Assembly: GCA_963573385.1 (NCBI GenBank)
Contig: CAUYLG010026605.1
Coordinates: 1-64,000, forward strand
DNA length: 64,000 nucleotides
Source of the DNA: Cacajao melanocephalus
Lineage: Eukaryota; Chordata; Mammalia; Primates; Pitheciidae
Reading direction: 5' to 3'
Shown: positions 1-11,012 of the stretch, in pieces
How the letters are laid out: each line of letters begins with the position of its first letter
Position numbering within the stretch: the first letter of the stretch is position 1
The notes under the pieces: generated by a model
What the model was told of the DNA's origin: nothing
Seen by the model: the letters and a program-made list of their open reading frames with translations, nothing else
The model's database searches: none
Position numbers and translations under genes: made by a program

Positions 1-25
1 TAAAAAAAAAAAACAAAAAAAAAAC
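1..25. repeat. A-rich tract at window edge
   Basis: Almost pure A with one T and two C's, directly before an L1 fragment. It could be the poly(A) tail of an element ending to the left of the window or an A-rich simple repeat; the window edge prevents a decision. Confidence 0.5.
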
Positions 26-39
26 AGAAATTGTAATTT

Positions 40-450
40 TTGTCTCTGACAAAATAGACTTTAACAGTAACAAAGACTAAAAGAAACAAAGAAGGATATT
101 ACATAATGGTAAAAGAATCAACGCAACAACAGGAGTTAATGATCATAAATATACATGCACCCAATATAGGAGCACCCAGATACATAAGACAAGTTCTAAA
201 TGACTTATAAAGAGACTTGGACTTCCACACAATAAGGGCGGGAGATCTTGACACCACATTGTTAATATTCGATGGATCAACGAGATAGAAAATTAATAGG
301 GAATTTAGAACTGAATAAGTAAACTTAGTGAATATCTATAGAATTCTTCATCCCAGGTCTCCAGAACATACATTTTTCTCAGTATCATATTACACCTATT
401 CTGAAAGTGACGATACAATTGGAAGTAAATCACGCTTCAGCATTTGCATA
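40..450 (+). mobile_element. L1 fragment, ORF2 endonuclease region, sense
   Basis: The stretch reads as a diverged copy of the L1 ORF2 endonuclease-coding region: 'aaaatagactttaac', 'ttacataatggtaaa', 'atgcacccaatatagg', and the run ending 'catttttctcagtatcat' are all in the order found in L1. Only about 410 bp of the 6-kb element is present, with neither 5' UTR nor poly(A) end recognisable. Frameshifts and stops interrupt the frame, so it is a dead relic, probably of an older primate or mammalian L1 subfamily. Confidence 0.85.
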
Positions 451-574
451 GCATTTCACAGACTTAAATGAAATATTGGTTGGCTGTTTGTTATTTTCTT
501 CCCTTATTCCTTCCTGTCTCTGTTGTTAAATACAATTATCGGCATAAAAGAGGTTTTTAATACCTATTCCTAGA

Positions 575-660
575 TTGTATTCCAGCCTGGGCAATAGAGC
601 AAGAATTCTCTTTTCTCTCCCCCTTTTTTCTTTCTTCTTCTTTCTTTCTCTCATGAAAAA
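575..660 (+). mobile_element. Alu/monomer 3' end remnant with degenerate tail
   Basis: 'ttccagcctgggcaatagag' is the end of an Alu right arm. It is followed by a pyrimidine-rich stretch and a short A run that look like a decayed tail. Only about 40 bp of recognisable Alu remains. Confidence 0.6.
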
Positions 661-1390
661 AAAAAGAAAATGCATCTGAACCCCTCTGGGCTTGTGTTTG
701 TGTGTGTGCAAAATGGTGGGGTGAAGATTTCAAAAAAAAAAAAGAAGTTATTATATAGCAACAAAAGTTGTTAGAGCAAGTCAAGGTGCGTGAGGAGTTT
801 GTGCTTCTCTGTGGAATCCCCGGTGGTCTGATGCGAAGACACCATCCTTCTCCTTCCTGCCTGTGTGTGGACGTGACGTAGGATCACGACAGTCCCCCTC
901 AAACACATAGTTTATGTTTCTCAACTACTTTAACACCACATTTTAATATTTAAGGTGAGCGTACACCATAACTGTGTTTTATAAAGCTCTGTCTGTTTAG
1001 GTTAAGGGGAAGGGAAAGAGGCTGATGGGCTTGCTGGCCCCTTAAAAATGGCAATGTTTTTTTGAGCAGCTCACCCTTGAGGTGACATCACAGGAGCAAG
1101 TGGCCACATCTCCACTCTCCAGCTAACTTATCCCACTATGAGTTCTGGAAAGATAAATGAACACTGAGGATATTTAAAATACCTCTAAGCAAGGTGACAG
1201 ACCATGGTGACCTTTCTCCATTATAATTCAGGTCACATCCAGAACTCTACGCTGAGATGATGCCATGAGATTCAAAAGGCACAAGCAGGACATAGATGGG
1301 GAAGCAGCCAACGTGGTAGGGACTGATATTCGCTGGGGCTGAACCCATTAACATGCTCCACCACATTCAGAAGGGGTTTCGTCCTTGGCA
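661..1390. other. Unique-looking interval
   Basis: About 730 bp in which I recognise no gene, exon pair or named repeat. It is AT-moderate sequence between the Alu remnant and the 49-bp minisatellite. Confidence 0.5.
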
Positions 1391-1400
1391 GAGCTGCCAG

Positions 1401-1800
1401 GAGTGCAATGCAGCTGTGCATGGGAACTCAATCTCCACACAGCCGCCATCAGTGTAATGCAGCTCTGCATGGGAACTCAACCTCCACACAGCTCCCATGA
1501 GTGCAATGCAGCTCCGCATGGGAACTGAAGCTCCACACAGCCGCCATGAGTGCAACACAGCTGTGTATGGGAACTGAATCTCCACATAGCTGCCATGAGT
1601 GCAATGTAGCTCTGCATGGGAACTCAAGCTATAGCTGCCATGAGTGCAATGCAGCTGTGCATGGGAACTCAACCTCCACACAGCTACCATGAGTGCAACG
1701 CAGCTCTGCACAGGAACTCAACCTCCATACAGCTGCCATGAGTGCAACGCAGCTCTGCATGGAACTCAACCTCCACAGAGCCACCATGGGTACAATGCCC
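1401..1800. repeat. 49-bp minisatellite, about 8 copies
   Basis: Units begin with 'gagtgcaatgcagct' at about 1401, 1450, 1499, 1548, 1597, 1642, 1691 and 1740, so the period is 49 bp apart from one 4-bp-shorter unit. Each unit also carries 'catgggaactcaa' and 'ctccacacagc'. Because 49 is not a multiple of three the frame rotates from unit to unit, which explains overlapping open frames on both strands. I regard those as repeat artefacts and not genes. The last unit degenerates near 1790-1800. Confidence 0.93.
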
Positions 1801-2014
1801 ATGGCATGGGCATTGAACCTGTCCCACCAATACTGGACACAGGAGTCAATGTCAGAGTCTGGACCCCATTTCCACAGGCAGCTCAAGGGTTTAGAAGTCA
1901 AGCGCTGCCTTGTTTCTTTCCTGCCTGGAGTCATTTCACGTCTCTGAGTTTGCTTCCTTCCTGCAGGGCAACCACTAGCGATAATGTCAAGGAGTGCACT
2001 CTAATCATGCTCAT

Positions 2015-2115
2015 TTAATTTTACAACAACACTGAGGTAGGCATTACAAGCATCATTACACCGATCAAAGACAAAAGGCTTAGGGAAGTTCAATAACTTG
2101 CATTTGAAACAACAT
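2015..2115 (-). mobile_element. Probable MIR relic, antisense
   Basis: 'gaggtaggcattacaagcat' followed by 'gggaagttcaataacttgc' matches the order of the antisense MIR core and tail region. The match is diverged and short, so the call is tentative. Confidence 0.4.
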
Positions 2116-3030
2116 CTATTTGATTCCTAAGCATGACCCCTTCACCACCACCCTCTGCCTTTTCATGAAGTGGAAGTCACTGCCTGTCCTGCCACTCCTC
2201 AGAGCTGCTGTGCTCTGACCAGATTCAGGACTACAACAACCAAATAATTTCTTAAAATAATTAGGATGGCTTATTTTAGTAATGCATAGAACAGAAAAAC
2301 TCATGCATACTAATATCAAAAACTATTTTCAAGAAAGGGAGAGAGAATGAAATCATTTGTATATTTTGTAGCAGATGCAGTTTCTTTAGAGTTTGGCATC
2401 TAGGACAAAATAGGGGAAGCTATATGCAATGTACTTGGGGGAAGCTGTATGCAATGTACTTCTTCTCAACAGCAGAGGAAAGAAATCTAACATGTTTGTT
2501 TAGAGAAGAGAAACAGAACAAACTCATTCTGCTCTCGAAGGAACTGAACCAGCATTTTCAAGGTTACAGTGGTGCTCTTCAGAACTCTACATTACGTAAA
2601 ACGTACTGGTCCCTAATTGGTTTCTGTGCTCACTACACCAGAACTGAATTCTGTCATATGTATAAGCAGCTGAGCTAATTGTTTCAGAGTCATGATCTCT
2701 GCAAAGGGCCAGATCACTGAGCTTTCAAATGATTCTCCGGAAAGATCAATGGCCCCAATATCAAATTTGGAAGGAATTTTATTGAAAGTGATTAATTGGC
2801 AGTCCAGACCTCTTGTAGTGCCTGGTGATGTTGAGTCGTCTTCACCAAGACCCCGTCCTTTGGCTGGAAGTGGAATATTCCAGCCCAGGAGAGGCCAGCC
2901 TTCATACTCCAGTCTCACATTCATTCAATGAGCATGTGTTCTGTACCTGCTGTTGAGACAGGTACACGCCCAGCCCTGCACAGATGCCCCAGATACCAGT
3001 GATCCCGGAGGAGGGGCACCGGAAACAGAG

Positions 3031-3122
3031 TGGAGCCCAGCGTGATGATGTAGCAGAGAGACCAGCGCCAGGAACGGAGTGGAGCCCAGCGTGATGATGT
3101 AGCAGAGAGACCAGCACCAGGG
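3031..3122. repeat. 49-bp tandem duplication (2 copies)
   Basis: The unit starting 'tggagcccagcgtgatgatg' occurs at 3031 and again at 3080, nearly identical through 'agcagagagaccagc'. A degenerate relative precedes it. The high identity suggests a recent local duplication. It shares only its period, not its sequence, with the repeat at 1.4 kb. Confidence 0.9.
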
Positions 3123-3184
3123 TTTACCGAGCAATGGTAAGTACAGGTACTCTTAGTCTAGCGTATGAATTACTCCATGGAATC

Positions 3185-3310
3185 TCTGTGACACCTTTAT
3201 GCAGAACATGTGAATATTCCCACCTTACAGATGGGGAAACTGAGGCACAAAGTGCATCAGTAACTTAATGCCCAACAGGTGGTAGCCCCTTGAGTCTGAG
3301 TCCAGACTTT
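3185..3310 (-). mobile_element. MIR relic, antisense
   Basis: 'ccttacagatggggaaactg' and 'aggcacaaag' are the conserved MIR core read on the opposite strand, flanked by weaker matches. It is an ancient tRNA-derived SINE, not transcribed as a gene here. Confidence 0.7.
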
Positions 3311-3561
3311 TATCCACATGGCCCCTGAGTATGGAGAGCAGCTTCTCAGAGAAAGCAACACTAGACCTCTCTGGAGGATGCACGGCTAAGCCCTGGCCAT
3401 GTGCGACATTTGAGGGGAATGCAGGTGGCACCATGAAGGCTGCTGTCTGCACAGACTCGCCAGCCACCCGGAATGCCAGGCGCACGTAGCTTGGAGGGAG
3501 GCTGGGTGAAGAGTGTGGCTACAGATCCTACATGGCACTGGGCCCACAATAGGCCCCCGAG

Positions 3562-3777
3562 TACACGGACCCAAAACAGTGCCCCAAATATACTGACCCA
3601 CCAGAGTGCCCCCAATACAAAGACCCACAACAGCACTTTGAGTACACGGACCCATGACAGTGGCCGGAATACATGGACCAATGACAGGGCCCCAAATACA
3701 TGGACCAAATACATGTCCTTGAGTACATGAACCCATGACAGCACCCCAAATACACAGACCCACTACAGGGCCCTGAA
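3562..3777. repeat. 27-bp minisatellite, 8 units of constant length
   Basis: Eight consecutive 27-bp units each start with a variant of 'tacacggacccatgacag' and end in 'ccccaaa', 'tttgag' or similar. There is no length variation, although bases differ between units. A longer degenerate unit precedes at 3529. As 27 is nine codons, several frames stay open on both strands, giving open frames with a nine-residue periodicity. I see no evidence of real coding such as splice-flanked exons or a conserved protein. Confidence 0.95.
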
Positions 3778-4123
3778 TATATGGGACCCACGTGAGACTC
3801 CCAACGTCTCTTTCAACAAATGAGAAAGTAAAAACAAAAACGCGATTCATTTTCTTCCTGTTATAAAATAACCTATAATTCTAGAAAGGGTGGAATATCA
3901 GGAAAAAAAAAAAACACCCAGCTTTTTAACTGGAATACATTTAGTTTAGTTTTTTTTTTTCTTAATCTCACCACATGGCCTTCAACCCCCCTTTTCTTAC
4001 TTTGCTGCAGGACAGTGAAAATTTTATCACACTTGCTTACATCCTTGAGCCAGAGTTTAGAACCCACTGCTGGAAGCAGTGAGCTTCACAAGGCATTAAT
4101 GGATTTCTTAAAAATAGATTTAT

Positions 4124-4482
4124 TGTTGTGGGGTGAACTGTGTTGTCCCAAAATTTATATGTTGAAGCCCTGACCCTAATATGATTGTACTTGAAGATGG
4201 AAGTTTATAGAGGTAATTCAGGTAACGTGAGTTCACTAGGGTGGGCCCTGACGCAATCTGACTGCTGTCCCTCTAAGAAGAGACTAGGACACAGACGGCA
4301 CAGAGGGAGGAGCCTGTGAGGGAGAAGACAGTGTCTGCACGCCCAAGGGGGAGGCCTCGGGGAAACCAGGCCTGCCACTGCCTGGGTCTTGGACTTCCAG
4401 CCTCCAGGAGTGAGGAAATGCACTGGTCTTTAAGCCAGCCCATTCTGTGGTGCTTTGCTTGTGCAGCCTAAGTGGATTCACC
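4124..4482 (+). mobile_element. MLT1-like MaLR solo LTR
   Basis: Landmarks in LTR order are: 'tgttgtggggtgaactgtg' at the start, 'ttatatgttgaagccctgac', 'agggtgggccctga', 'ggacttccagcctccagg' and 'tggtgctttgcttgtgcagc' near the end. This is the plan of an MLT1A/B-type ERVL-MaLR LTR. No internal retroviral region lies beside it, so it is a solo LTR. The subfamily is from memory of the family pattern. It is a long-dead element without coding capacity. Confidence 0.8.
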
Positions 4483-4489
4483 TGGTAAT

Positions 4490-6565
4490 TTTATGCAAAG
4501 CAAATAAATGTGCAGCCTTGAGCAAGGACAGTGGGTGAAATCTTAGTCTCTAACCTGGTAAGCTCTCTTGTTCTCTCCATCCTGCAGCCATCAGCGCTAC
4601 ACGAGCACCGAAGGCCCGAGTGCCAACACCTCCCGTTCACATGACATTTGCAGGCATTATTCTGTCAGTGTAAGATGGGACCCGTTTCATCTATGAATGA
4701 ACCTGACACAACTGTGAATGGGATGTCAGTGAATTTGGGTCTCCTCTGCCCCGTGTTCCTGTACGCCTGCCCTCAGACAGAGGGAGTGCCCGGCATGTGT
4801 CACCCGGCAGGGAGCTGGCACCTGTGACAGGCAAGGGAGGGCTGAGCTCCCCCCATCCCTGGAACTGGGGCATCACCCCCTTTGTCATAGGCGGGCGTGC
4901 TGGGAAGATCTCATGGCACAGCCGGCGTGAAGCCCACAGCACGGGCCCGCCGCCCTGGAGAGGCTGCCGTTCCACTGTGGTGCCCATCGGAGCCTCTAAC
5001 AGCCCTCCCCATCTGCAAACTTCTCTGCAAGTCAACTGCAGGGGTCATCTCCCAATTTTTATCAAGGAAAAACAGCATGTGCATTTACTTTATGTGCAGT
5101 AAAAGGTTAATATTGCCAAGAAACATACGGTCCTGACCAGCACCTGCGGGGGGAACCTGTGAGCCTTTGGGGCATCCTACCTAAGAGAGTCTCTGCTCAC
5201 CTGGGCCCTGGGCCATGTGGCACTAGTTTTCCCTCTGAGAGGGCTGCAGACTGGGCATCTAGGTTCAGTCACTTGAGCACCCCAAGCCTACATGACAGAC
5301 CCCAAGAAAACCCCAGGACACAGGCCTGTGGGCAACCCCGGCTGGCGGTCTATGTGAGTCTTGTCACGTGTCACTGCTGGGGAGTAAGCACTGCCTGTGT
5401 GACTCCATGGGGGAGGCACCTGGAGGCTGAGGCCTGGCCCCTCCTGAGCCCTGCCTGGCACACCTCTCCCCATGGCTGATGTAATCATGCCCTTTTGCTG
5501 TGCTAGACCATGACTATGCACACTGCTTTTCTGCAACTTTCTGGCATATCCTGAGCCTCCAGGGGGTCTTCTGCCCACCTGGTGAATAACTAAGCATCAT
5601 CTACTAAGGACTGGGCAAGGTATGTGTCTCAGTTCATGAAAATATGAACAAAGAGTAGAGAAATTAATGTGGCAAGAATAGATTTCTCAGTAATCTCTGC
5701 GGTCCCAGCACCCAGCCCCTAGACATGAGCATATGCCAGAGCCTCACATTTATAGAGAAAGAGAAACAGCTGATGGCTGGCACCTGGTCTCATGACAAAG
5801 ATGGCCGAAGGCAGCTTAGGAGGAAAACAAAAGGTAAGGGAAAGAACGGCGACTTGGAACCTAGAAATATGACACTGACCTAACCATGGGAAGAAACGGC
5901 AGGCACCACGTGACTCTTTCTGGCACTTGGACAAGCACACTATATTTTACAAGCTTGTTAATTTTCATTTTGAAGTTCTGTTTAGTCACTTCCAATTAAT
6001 GTTAAGAGAGGAATATAAAGTTAGGGATGAGAAATAGCTGAAAATTCAGCATTCGCGAGTGATAAAGCCCTTGCTGAGATGCCAGCGCAGCGCACAGCCC
6101 GGCTTTTGCACTTGTAGATGTCAGGAATCACAACTTACCACGGAGACCTCCAGACATTCCAGGCCCATCTGACAACCGAACCAAACCAAAACTGAAAACC
6201 AGCCCTGCACACTGAATTTCCTAGAAATCTATGAATTTTACTCAGTAATGCTCAGAAAATCGTGTACCAGATAGCATGACCACCAGTCACCACCCCAGCT
6301 TTCACGGTGGACAATTCTTCAGCCATACAGCGACTTTCGTTTTCTATTTATTCATCCACAACTTTACTGAGCAACCACAGAACACACTGAATGATCATGC
6401 AACATGGATCCACGCAGGAATGACACAGGCTCCTCCTGGAGCTGCTCTCAGTCCCCAGGCGGAGACAAAGGCATCTACAGCAATGAGGAGGAAGAGAAAG
6501 GGGCAGCTACCTGCAGCAGATGACGCCTGTGTGGGACCCTGCAGGACAAGGAGTGGAGGACACTG
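4490..6565. other. Unique-looking interval
   Basis: About 2 kb, GC-rich from 4.7 to 5.5 kb. Several open frames up to 114 codons occur on both strands, but none has a recognisable domain or convincing start context. I see no named repeat here. Confidence 0.5.
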
Positions 6566-6587
6566 AGCACTCCCCTCTCTCCTGGCC

Positions 6588-6965
6588 CTCCCACCTGCCC
6601 TTCACCTGCCCTCTCATCTGACACTCCCACCTGCCCCTCACCTGCCCTCTCACCTGACTGTCCCACTTGCTCCTCACCTGCTCTCTCACCTGGCACTCTC
6701 CACCTGTCCCCTCTCATCTGGCACTTCCCACCTGCCCCTCACATGTCCCCTCATCTAACTCTCCCCACCTGTCCTCTCCCATCTAATCCTCCCCACCTGC
6801 CCCATCACCTGGCCCTCTCACCTGCCCCTCCCCACCTGTCCCCTCTCATCTGCTCCCCCTCACCTGCCCTTTACCTGCCCCCTCTCACCTGCCCCTCCCC
6901 ACCTGCCCGCTCTCACCTGCCCTCCCTACCTGTCCCTCCCCACCTGTCCCCTCTCACCTGGCTGG
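6588..6965. repeat. CACCTG-rich minisatellite (imperfect, ~18-25 bp units)
   Basis: A C-rich, G-poor plus strand built from variants of 'cccacctgcccctctcacctg'. I count about twenty CACCTG hexamers in roughly 380 bp, plus CATCTG and TACCTG variants. About nine are 'ctcacctg', which reads CAGGTGAG on the minus strand, the consensus shape of a 5' splice site. CACCTG/CAGGTG is also the E-box bound by SNAI and ZEB family repressors and some bHLH factors. Function is not shown by the sequence; the array may only be a simple repeat. Confidence 0.9.
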
Positions 6966-7546
6966 GCCCCACCCGGATGTGCGCAGCTGCTCGGTAGAGA
7001 TGCAGCAGCCAAGTGAGTGTTTGCCCATCCCACGTCCTGCCAGGTGTGGGCACTTGCGTTTCTCTCCACATTATTCTCACTCCTCCGTGCTGAGGCTGTT
7101 GTGGCCTACAGGCATCCTCTACCACTGTGCGCCAAATCCACGAATGCCTGTGGACAGGTCATGTGGTTTATAGAAATCGGATGGGCAAGTGGGCACTTAC
7201 AGTAAGGAGAGTTTAAATGTATTTCATGACAACTTGAGGGGGAAGTTAACGAAGTGCTTCATTAATGTGATTATTACTAATTACTATGATGGATTACCAC
7301 TAGTTTATTATAAAACACACACTTGAGCCTAAACTAAAATTCTCCTTGTGGTTTATCCAACTAACTGCATCAAAACTAAAACCTGAAGCTACCTATGGAA
7401 GGATATTTTTCTGTCTATAGATGATTCTGTTGGGCAGAAAGTATTTAAAGAAATGTTACATATATAGTCCTTACCATATAACACATCACAATGTATTTAT
7501 AATGTAACAATAACGAAGCACTCTATGCCACTAAGTCCCAATACCA

Positions 7547-7762
7547 CAGGTGGCAAACCGTAACAGTTTTTTTGTGCTACACCTGGCCCCCTACTTGATT
7601 TTTTTAAATAAAGTTTTATTGGTACACATTGGGCACATTCATTTGCATATTGTCTATGGCTGTTTTCCTATGACGACAGTACAGTAGTTGTGACCGAGAC
7701 CACATGGCCCACAAAATCAAACTATTAACTCTTTGGCCCTTCACAGAAAAGGTTAGCTGGAC
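7547..7762 (-). mobile_element. Non-autonomous hAT-type DNA transposon relic
   Basis: The block begins 'caggtggcaaac' and runs through 'aaataaagttttattgg', 'gtattgtctatggctg'-like sequence and 'catggcccacaaa' to 'ggcccttcacagaaaag'. This is the layout of a common short hAT-Charlie-class mammalian element read in the antisense direction. The ends are diverged terminal inverted repeats. It is about 216 bp, so it cannot encode transposase. I do not name a subfamily. Confidence 0.7.
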
Positions 7763-7987
7763 TGTGCTCTGTACCATTTTATAACAACAAAGTGGGTCAA
7801 CATTATGTGAACTACAATATATTGTGTATAACTTAAAATTGGAAGACCTCTCATATAACACAAATTAAATGCATCGTTTGTGAGATCCAGCAATTCACTA
7901 AATTGCTGGAAATACTATGTGAGGTTGGGAGGTTTGCAATCCAGTCTCTGGTCTGCCTGAAGCAAGTCACTTAAAACTTCACAACCT

Positions 7988-8309
7988 GGCCAGGGGCGGT
8001 GGCTTATGACTGTAATCCCAGCACTTTGGGAGGCTGAGGTGGGTGGATCGCTTGAGCCCAGGAATTTGAGAAGCCTGGGCAAGCAACATGGTAAAACCCC
8101 ATCTCGACAAAAAATCAGCTGGGCGTTGTGGCACCCCCTGTGGCCCCAGCTACCGGGGGAGCTGAGGTGAGATCATCACCTGAGCCCAGGAGGTCGAGGC
8201 TGCAGTGAGCAGAGATCACATTACTGCACTCCAGCCTCGGTGACAGAGAGAGACGCTGTCTCAACAAAACAAAACAAATCAGAACAAACACAACAAAACA
8301 AAACCTCAG
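7988..8309 (+). mobile_element. Alu, old (J-like), full length
   Basis: It starts 'ggccaggggcggtggct' and has both arms, the internal 'gcctgggcaagcaacatgg' and 'gaggctgcagtgagc' variants typical of AluJ-like copies, and a CAAAACA-rich degenerate tail. No Pol III transcript can be inferred; the promoter boxes are diverged. Confidence 0.93.
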
Positions 8310-9204
8310 GACCTCAATTGCTTCACCTGCAGGCTAGAATCCCACAACACTCCCATTGATTTTGGCTCCGAAGAGTGATACACCCAAGTTCTGTAGGCCG
8401 TGACCTTGGCAGTGTGCCAGGACCTGTGGACGGGGGGACCCTGTGGACAGCATTCTCACTGCAGCCAGGAAATGACACCTGTCAGCACACCACACCGTGT
8501 TCACGTGCCCGGTGACGGGAGACACCAGAGGGTCAGGGGCTCATCTCTGTTTCCCTGGGAGCCTCTCTGGTCAAGACAGTCCACAATTTCATATTTACTT
8601 GCAAGGATTCTGGGGAAAAACAGAACTAACTTTTGTACTGGGTCAGCAATACTCATCTCCTTCCCATCTCTGATTTTTTCGAGACATGGCTTCAACTAAC
8701 TCATCTAGCCCATACTGTATGCAGAACTGCTGATGCGAGTATTCCGTTAAATATACCTATATGCATTTCAGAGAGGAGTGATTTATGAAGCTAATGCTCA
8801 ATAACAATTTGGCTATGAAGAATTTCTGGGTAAGAACTATCTAATAAAATTAAATGTACCGCAAAAAGAAAGTATGCCAAAAGAACTCTGCGCAACTCTG
8901 TTGAAAAATGCTGGGGGATACAAAATACACTTATCATTCAAACCAAAGGAGAATATTGGAAAACTCATTTGATAGGAATCTCATTTTTTTTAAACTTTGA
9001 TTTTACATTCAGGGGTACATGTGCACGTTTGTTACATAGGTAAGTTGTGTCATGGGGGTTTGCTGTAGATATTATTTCATCACCCAAGAATTAAGCCCAG
9101 TACCCATTAGTTACTTTTCCAGCTCCCCTCCCACCTCCCACCTCCACCTCCCATAGGCCCCAGTGTGTGTTGTTCCCCTCTATGTGTCCATGAGTTCTCA
9201 TCAT

Positions 9205-9498
9205 TTAGCTCCTCCTTATAAGTGAGAACATGCGGTATTTTGTTATCTGTTCCTGCAATAGTTTGCTAAGGATAATGGCCTCCAGCTCCATCCATATCCT
9301 TGCAAAAGACATGATTTCATTCTTCTTGATGGCTGCATAGTATTCCAAAGTGTATATGTACCATATTTTCTTTATCCAGTATCCACATTTAGGTGGATTC
9401 CAGGTCTTTGCTACTGTGAATACTGTTGCAGTGAACACACATGTACATGTATCTGTGCATGTAACAGATGGATTTCTATTTGTTTGGGCATACACCAA
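9205..9498 (-). pseudogene. L1 ORF2p C-terminal relic
   Basis: A 97-codon open piece contains 'WIKKIWYIYTLEYYAAIKKN' and ends 'HRMFSL'-like, which is the extreme C-terminus of L1 ORF2p (target-primed reverse transcription protein). It lacks the reverse transcriptase and endonuclease domains, and the next upstream coding piece is in another frame. It is a dead fragment of the host L1 insertion. Confidence 0.9.
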
Positions 9499-9767
9499 GT
9501 AATGGGATTGCTAGGTCGAATGGTATTTGTCTTTAGGTCTTTGAGAAATCGTCACACTGTCTTCCACAATGGCTGAACTATTACCACACCAACACTGTAT
9601 AAGTGTTCCCTTCCCTCCACAACCTTACCAGCATTTTGACTTTTAAGTAATCACCATTCTGTTATATTTTGACTTTTAAATAATCGCCATTCTGACTGGT
9701 GTGAGACGGTATCTCATGGTGGTTTTGATTTGCATTTCTCTAATGATCAGTGATGCTGAATTTTTCT

Positions 9768-10052
9768 TCATACAATTGTTGGATGGATGGATGTCTTCTT
9801 TTGAAAAGTATCTGTTCCTGTCCTTTGCCCACTTTTTAGTGTTTTTTTGTTGTTAATTTGTTTAAATTCCTCATAGGTGCCAGATATTAGACCTTTGTTG
9901 GATATATAGTTTGCAAAAATTTTCTCCCATTCTGTAGGTTGCCTGTTTGCTCTGATGATAGTTTCTTTTGTTGTGCAGAAGCTCTGTAGTTTAATTAGAT
10001 CCCATTTGTCAATTTTTGCTTTTGTTGCAATTGCTTTTGGTGTCTTTATCAT
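9768..10052 (-). pseudogene. L1 ORF2p distal segment relic
   Basis: The open piece reads '[20 protein letters not shown]' and '[20 protein letters not shown]', the conserved ORF2p stretch upstream of the C-terminal segment. It lies in a different frame from the downstream piece at 9205-9498, which shows at least one frameshift or stop between them. Part of the same antisense L1. Confidence 0.9.
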
Positions 10053-10253
10053 GAAATCTTTGCCAGTTCCTATGTCTTCCTATTGCCTAGGTTGTCTTCT
10101 GGGATTTTTATAGTTTTGGGTTTTACATTTAAGTCTTTAATCCATCTTGAATTAATTTCTACATATGGTGGAAGAAATGGGTCCAGTTTCAATCTGCTGC
10201 ATAAGGCCAGCCAATTCGCCTAGCACCACTGATTGAACGGGGAATCCTTTCTA

Positions 10254-11012
10254 TAAAACAAAGTATTTGAATGCTTTTCTCACGTTAAGCAAGGTCACAT
10301 GATACCAGTTGTTTGTACAGCTTCCTGTCAATATGCATATATTTTGTCTTTGAATCATGGGATCCCGGAGATAAAAAAATAAGTTCCAACTTTGTTTATT
10401 ATCAGAGCTTATCCTACAGAATTCCTTTCAGCAGTGCTGAGTGATCACCCTCCTTGCTATTTAGAGTATCTGGACTAAGGAGCACACAATGCAGGGCAGA
10501 TGGCTCCTCCACCTTGATGTGCCAGGGCGAGACTTTGCCTGTGAGACTCTGGATCCCCCATGAAACGAAGGTCACGATGGTTAACAGCATGCACAGGATT
10601 AAACGAGATAATGCACGTGGAGCTCCTATCATAGATTCCACATCAAAAAACATGGAAAAAATAATCCATACTGAGAAGTCATGAGGACTACCTATGTGAC
10701 ACTGAAGCTTTTCCCTGCTGAGGGCACCAGGGGACAGCACTATGGTTTCAGAATGGAGCTCACCAAAGCAGAGTCCCTGTATGCCTCCGTCACACCTCCA
10801 GGCTCCCCAGGCTGTCCCAGGCATCACCTTCTCGCTGATGCCTCACTGAGGTCACTGCCTTCCCTCCCAGGTCCTGACATGGCCATGCTCCCTGTGTAGT
10901 GTCCACAGGGCGTGTGTCCCATTCCATAACGTGTCCCAGCTCACTCTCTCCCCATTATGGGACTGTATGCTCCTGATACTGTACAGAACATATCTATAGG
11001 TTTTGGTTTGTT
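10254..11012. other. Unique interval with a weak MIR trace
   Basis: Mostly unrecognised sequence. 'ggattaaacgagataatgca' near 10595 resembles the MIR tail in sense orientation but is too short for a firm call. No supported gene. Confidence 0.4.

Larger units (their letters stand above)
8978..10253 (-). mobile_element. L1 3' end, antisense, ~1.3 kb
   Basis: Read on the minus strand this is the 3' third of an L1: ORF2 C-terminal region, 3' UTR and an A-run (seen as T's at about 8983). Plus-strand landmarks include 'gggtacatgtgcacgtttgt', 'aagtgagaacatgcggtatt' and 'ccattctgtaggttgcctgt'. Two ORF2 frame pieces survive (listed separately). It is 5'-truncated and interrupted by frameshifts, so immobile. 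Confidence 0.95.

Noticed and set aside
1401..3122. Relationship between the 49-bp repeat at 1.4 kb and the 49-bp duplication at 3.03 kb
   Set aside because: Only the period agrees. The unit sequences show no similarity, so the match is coincidental.
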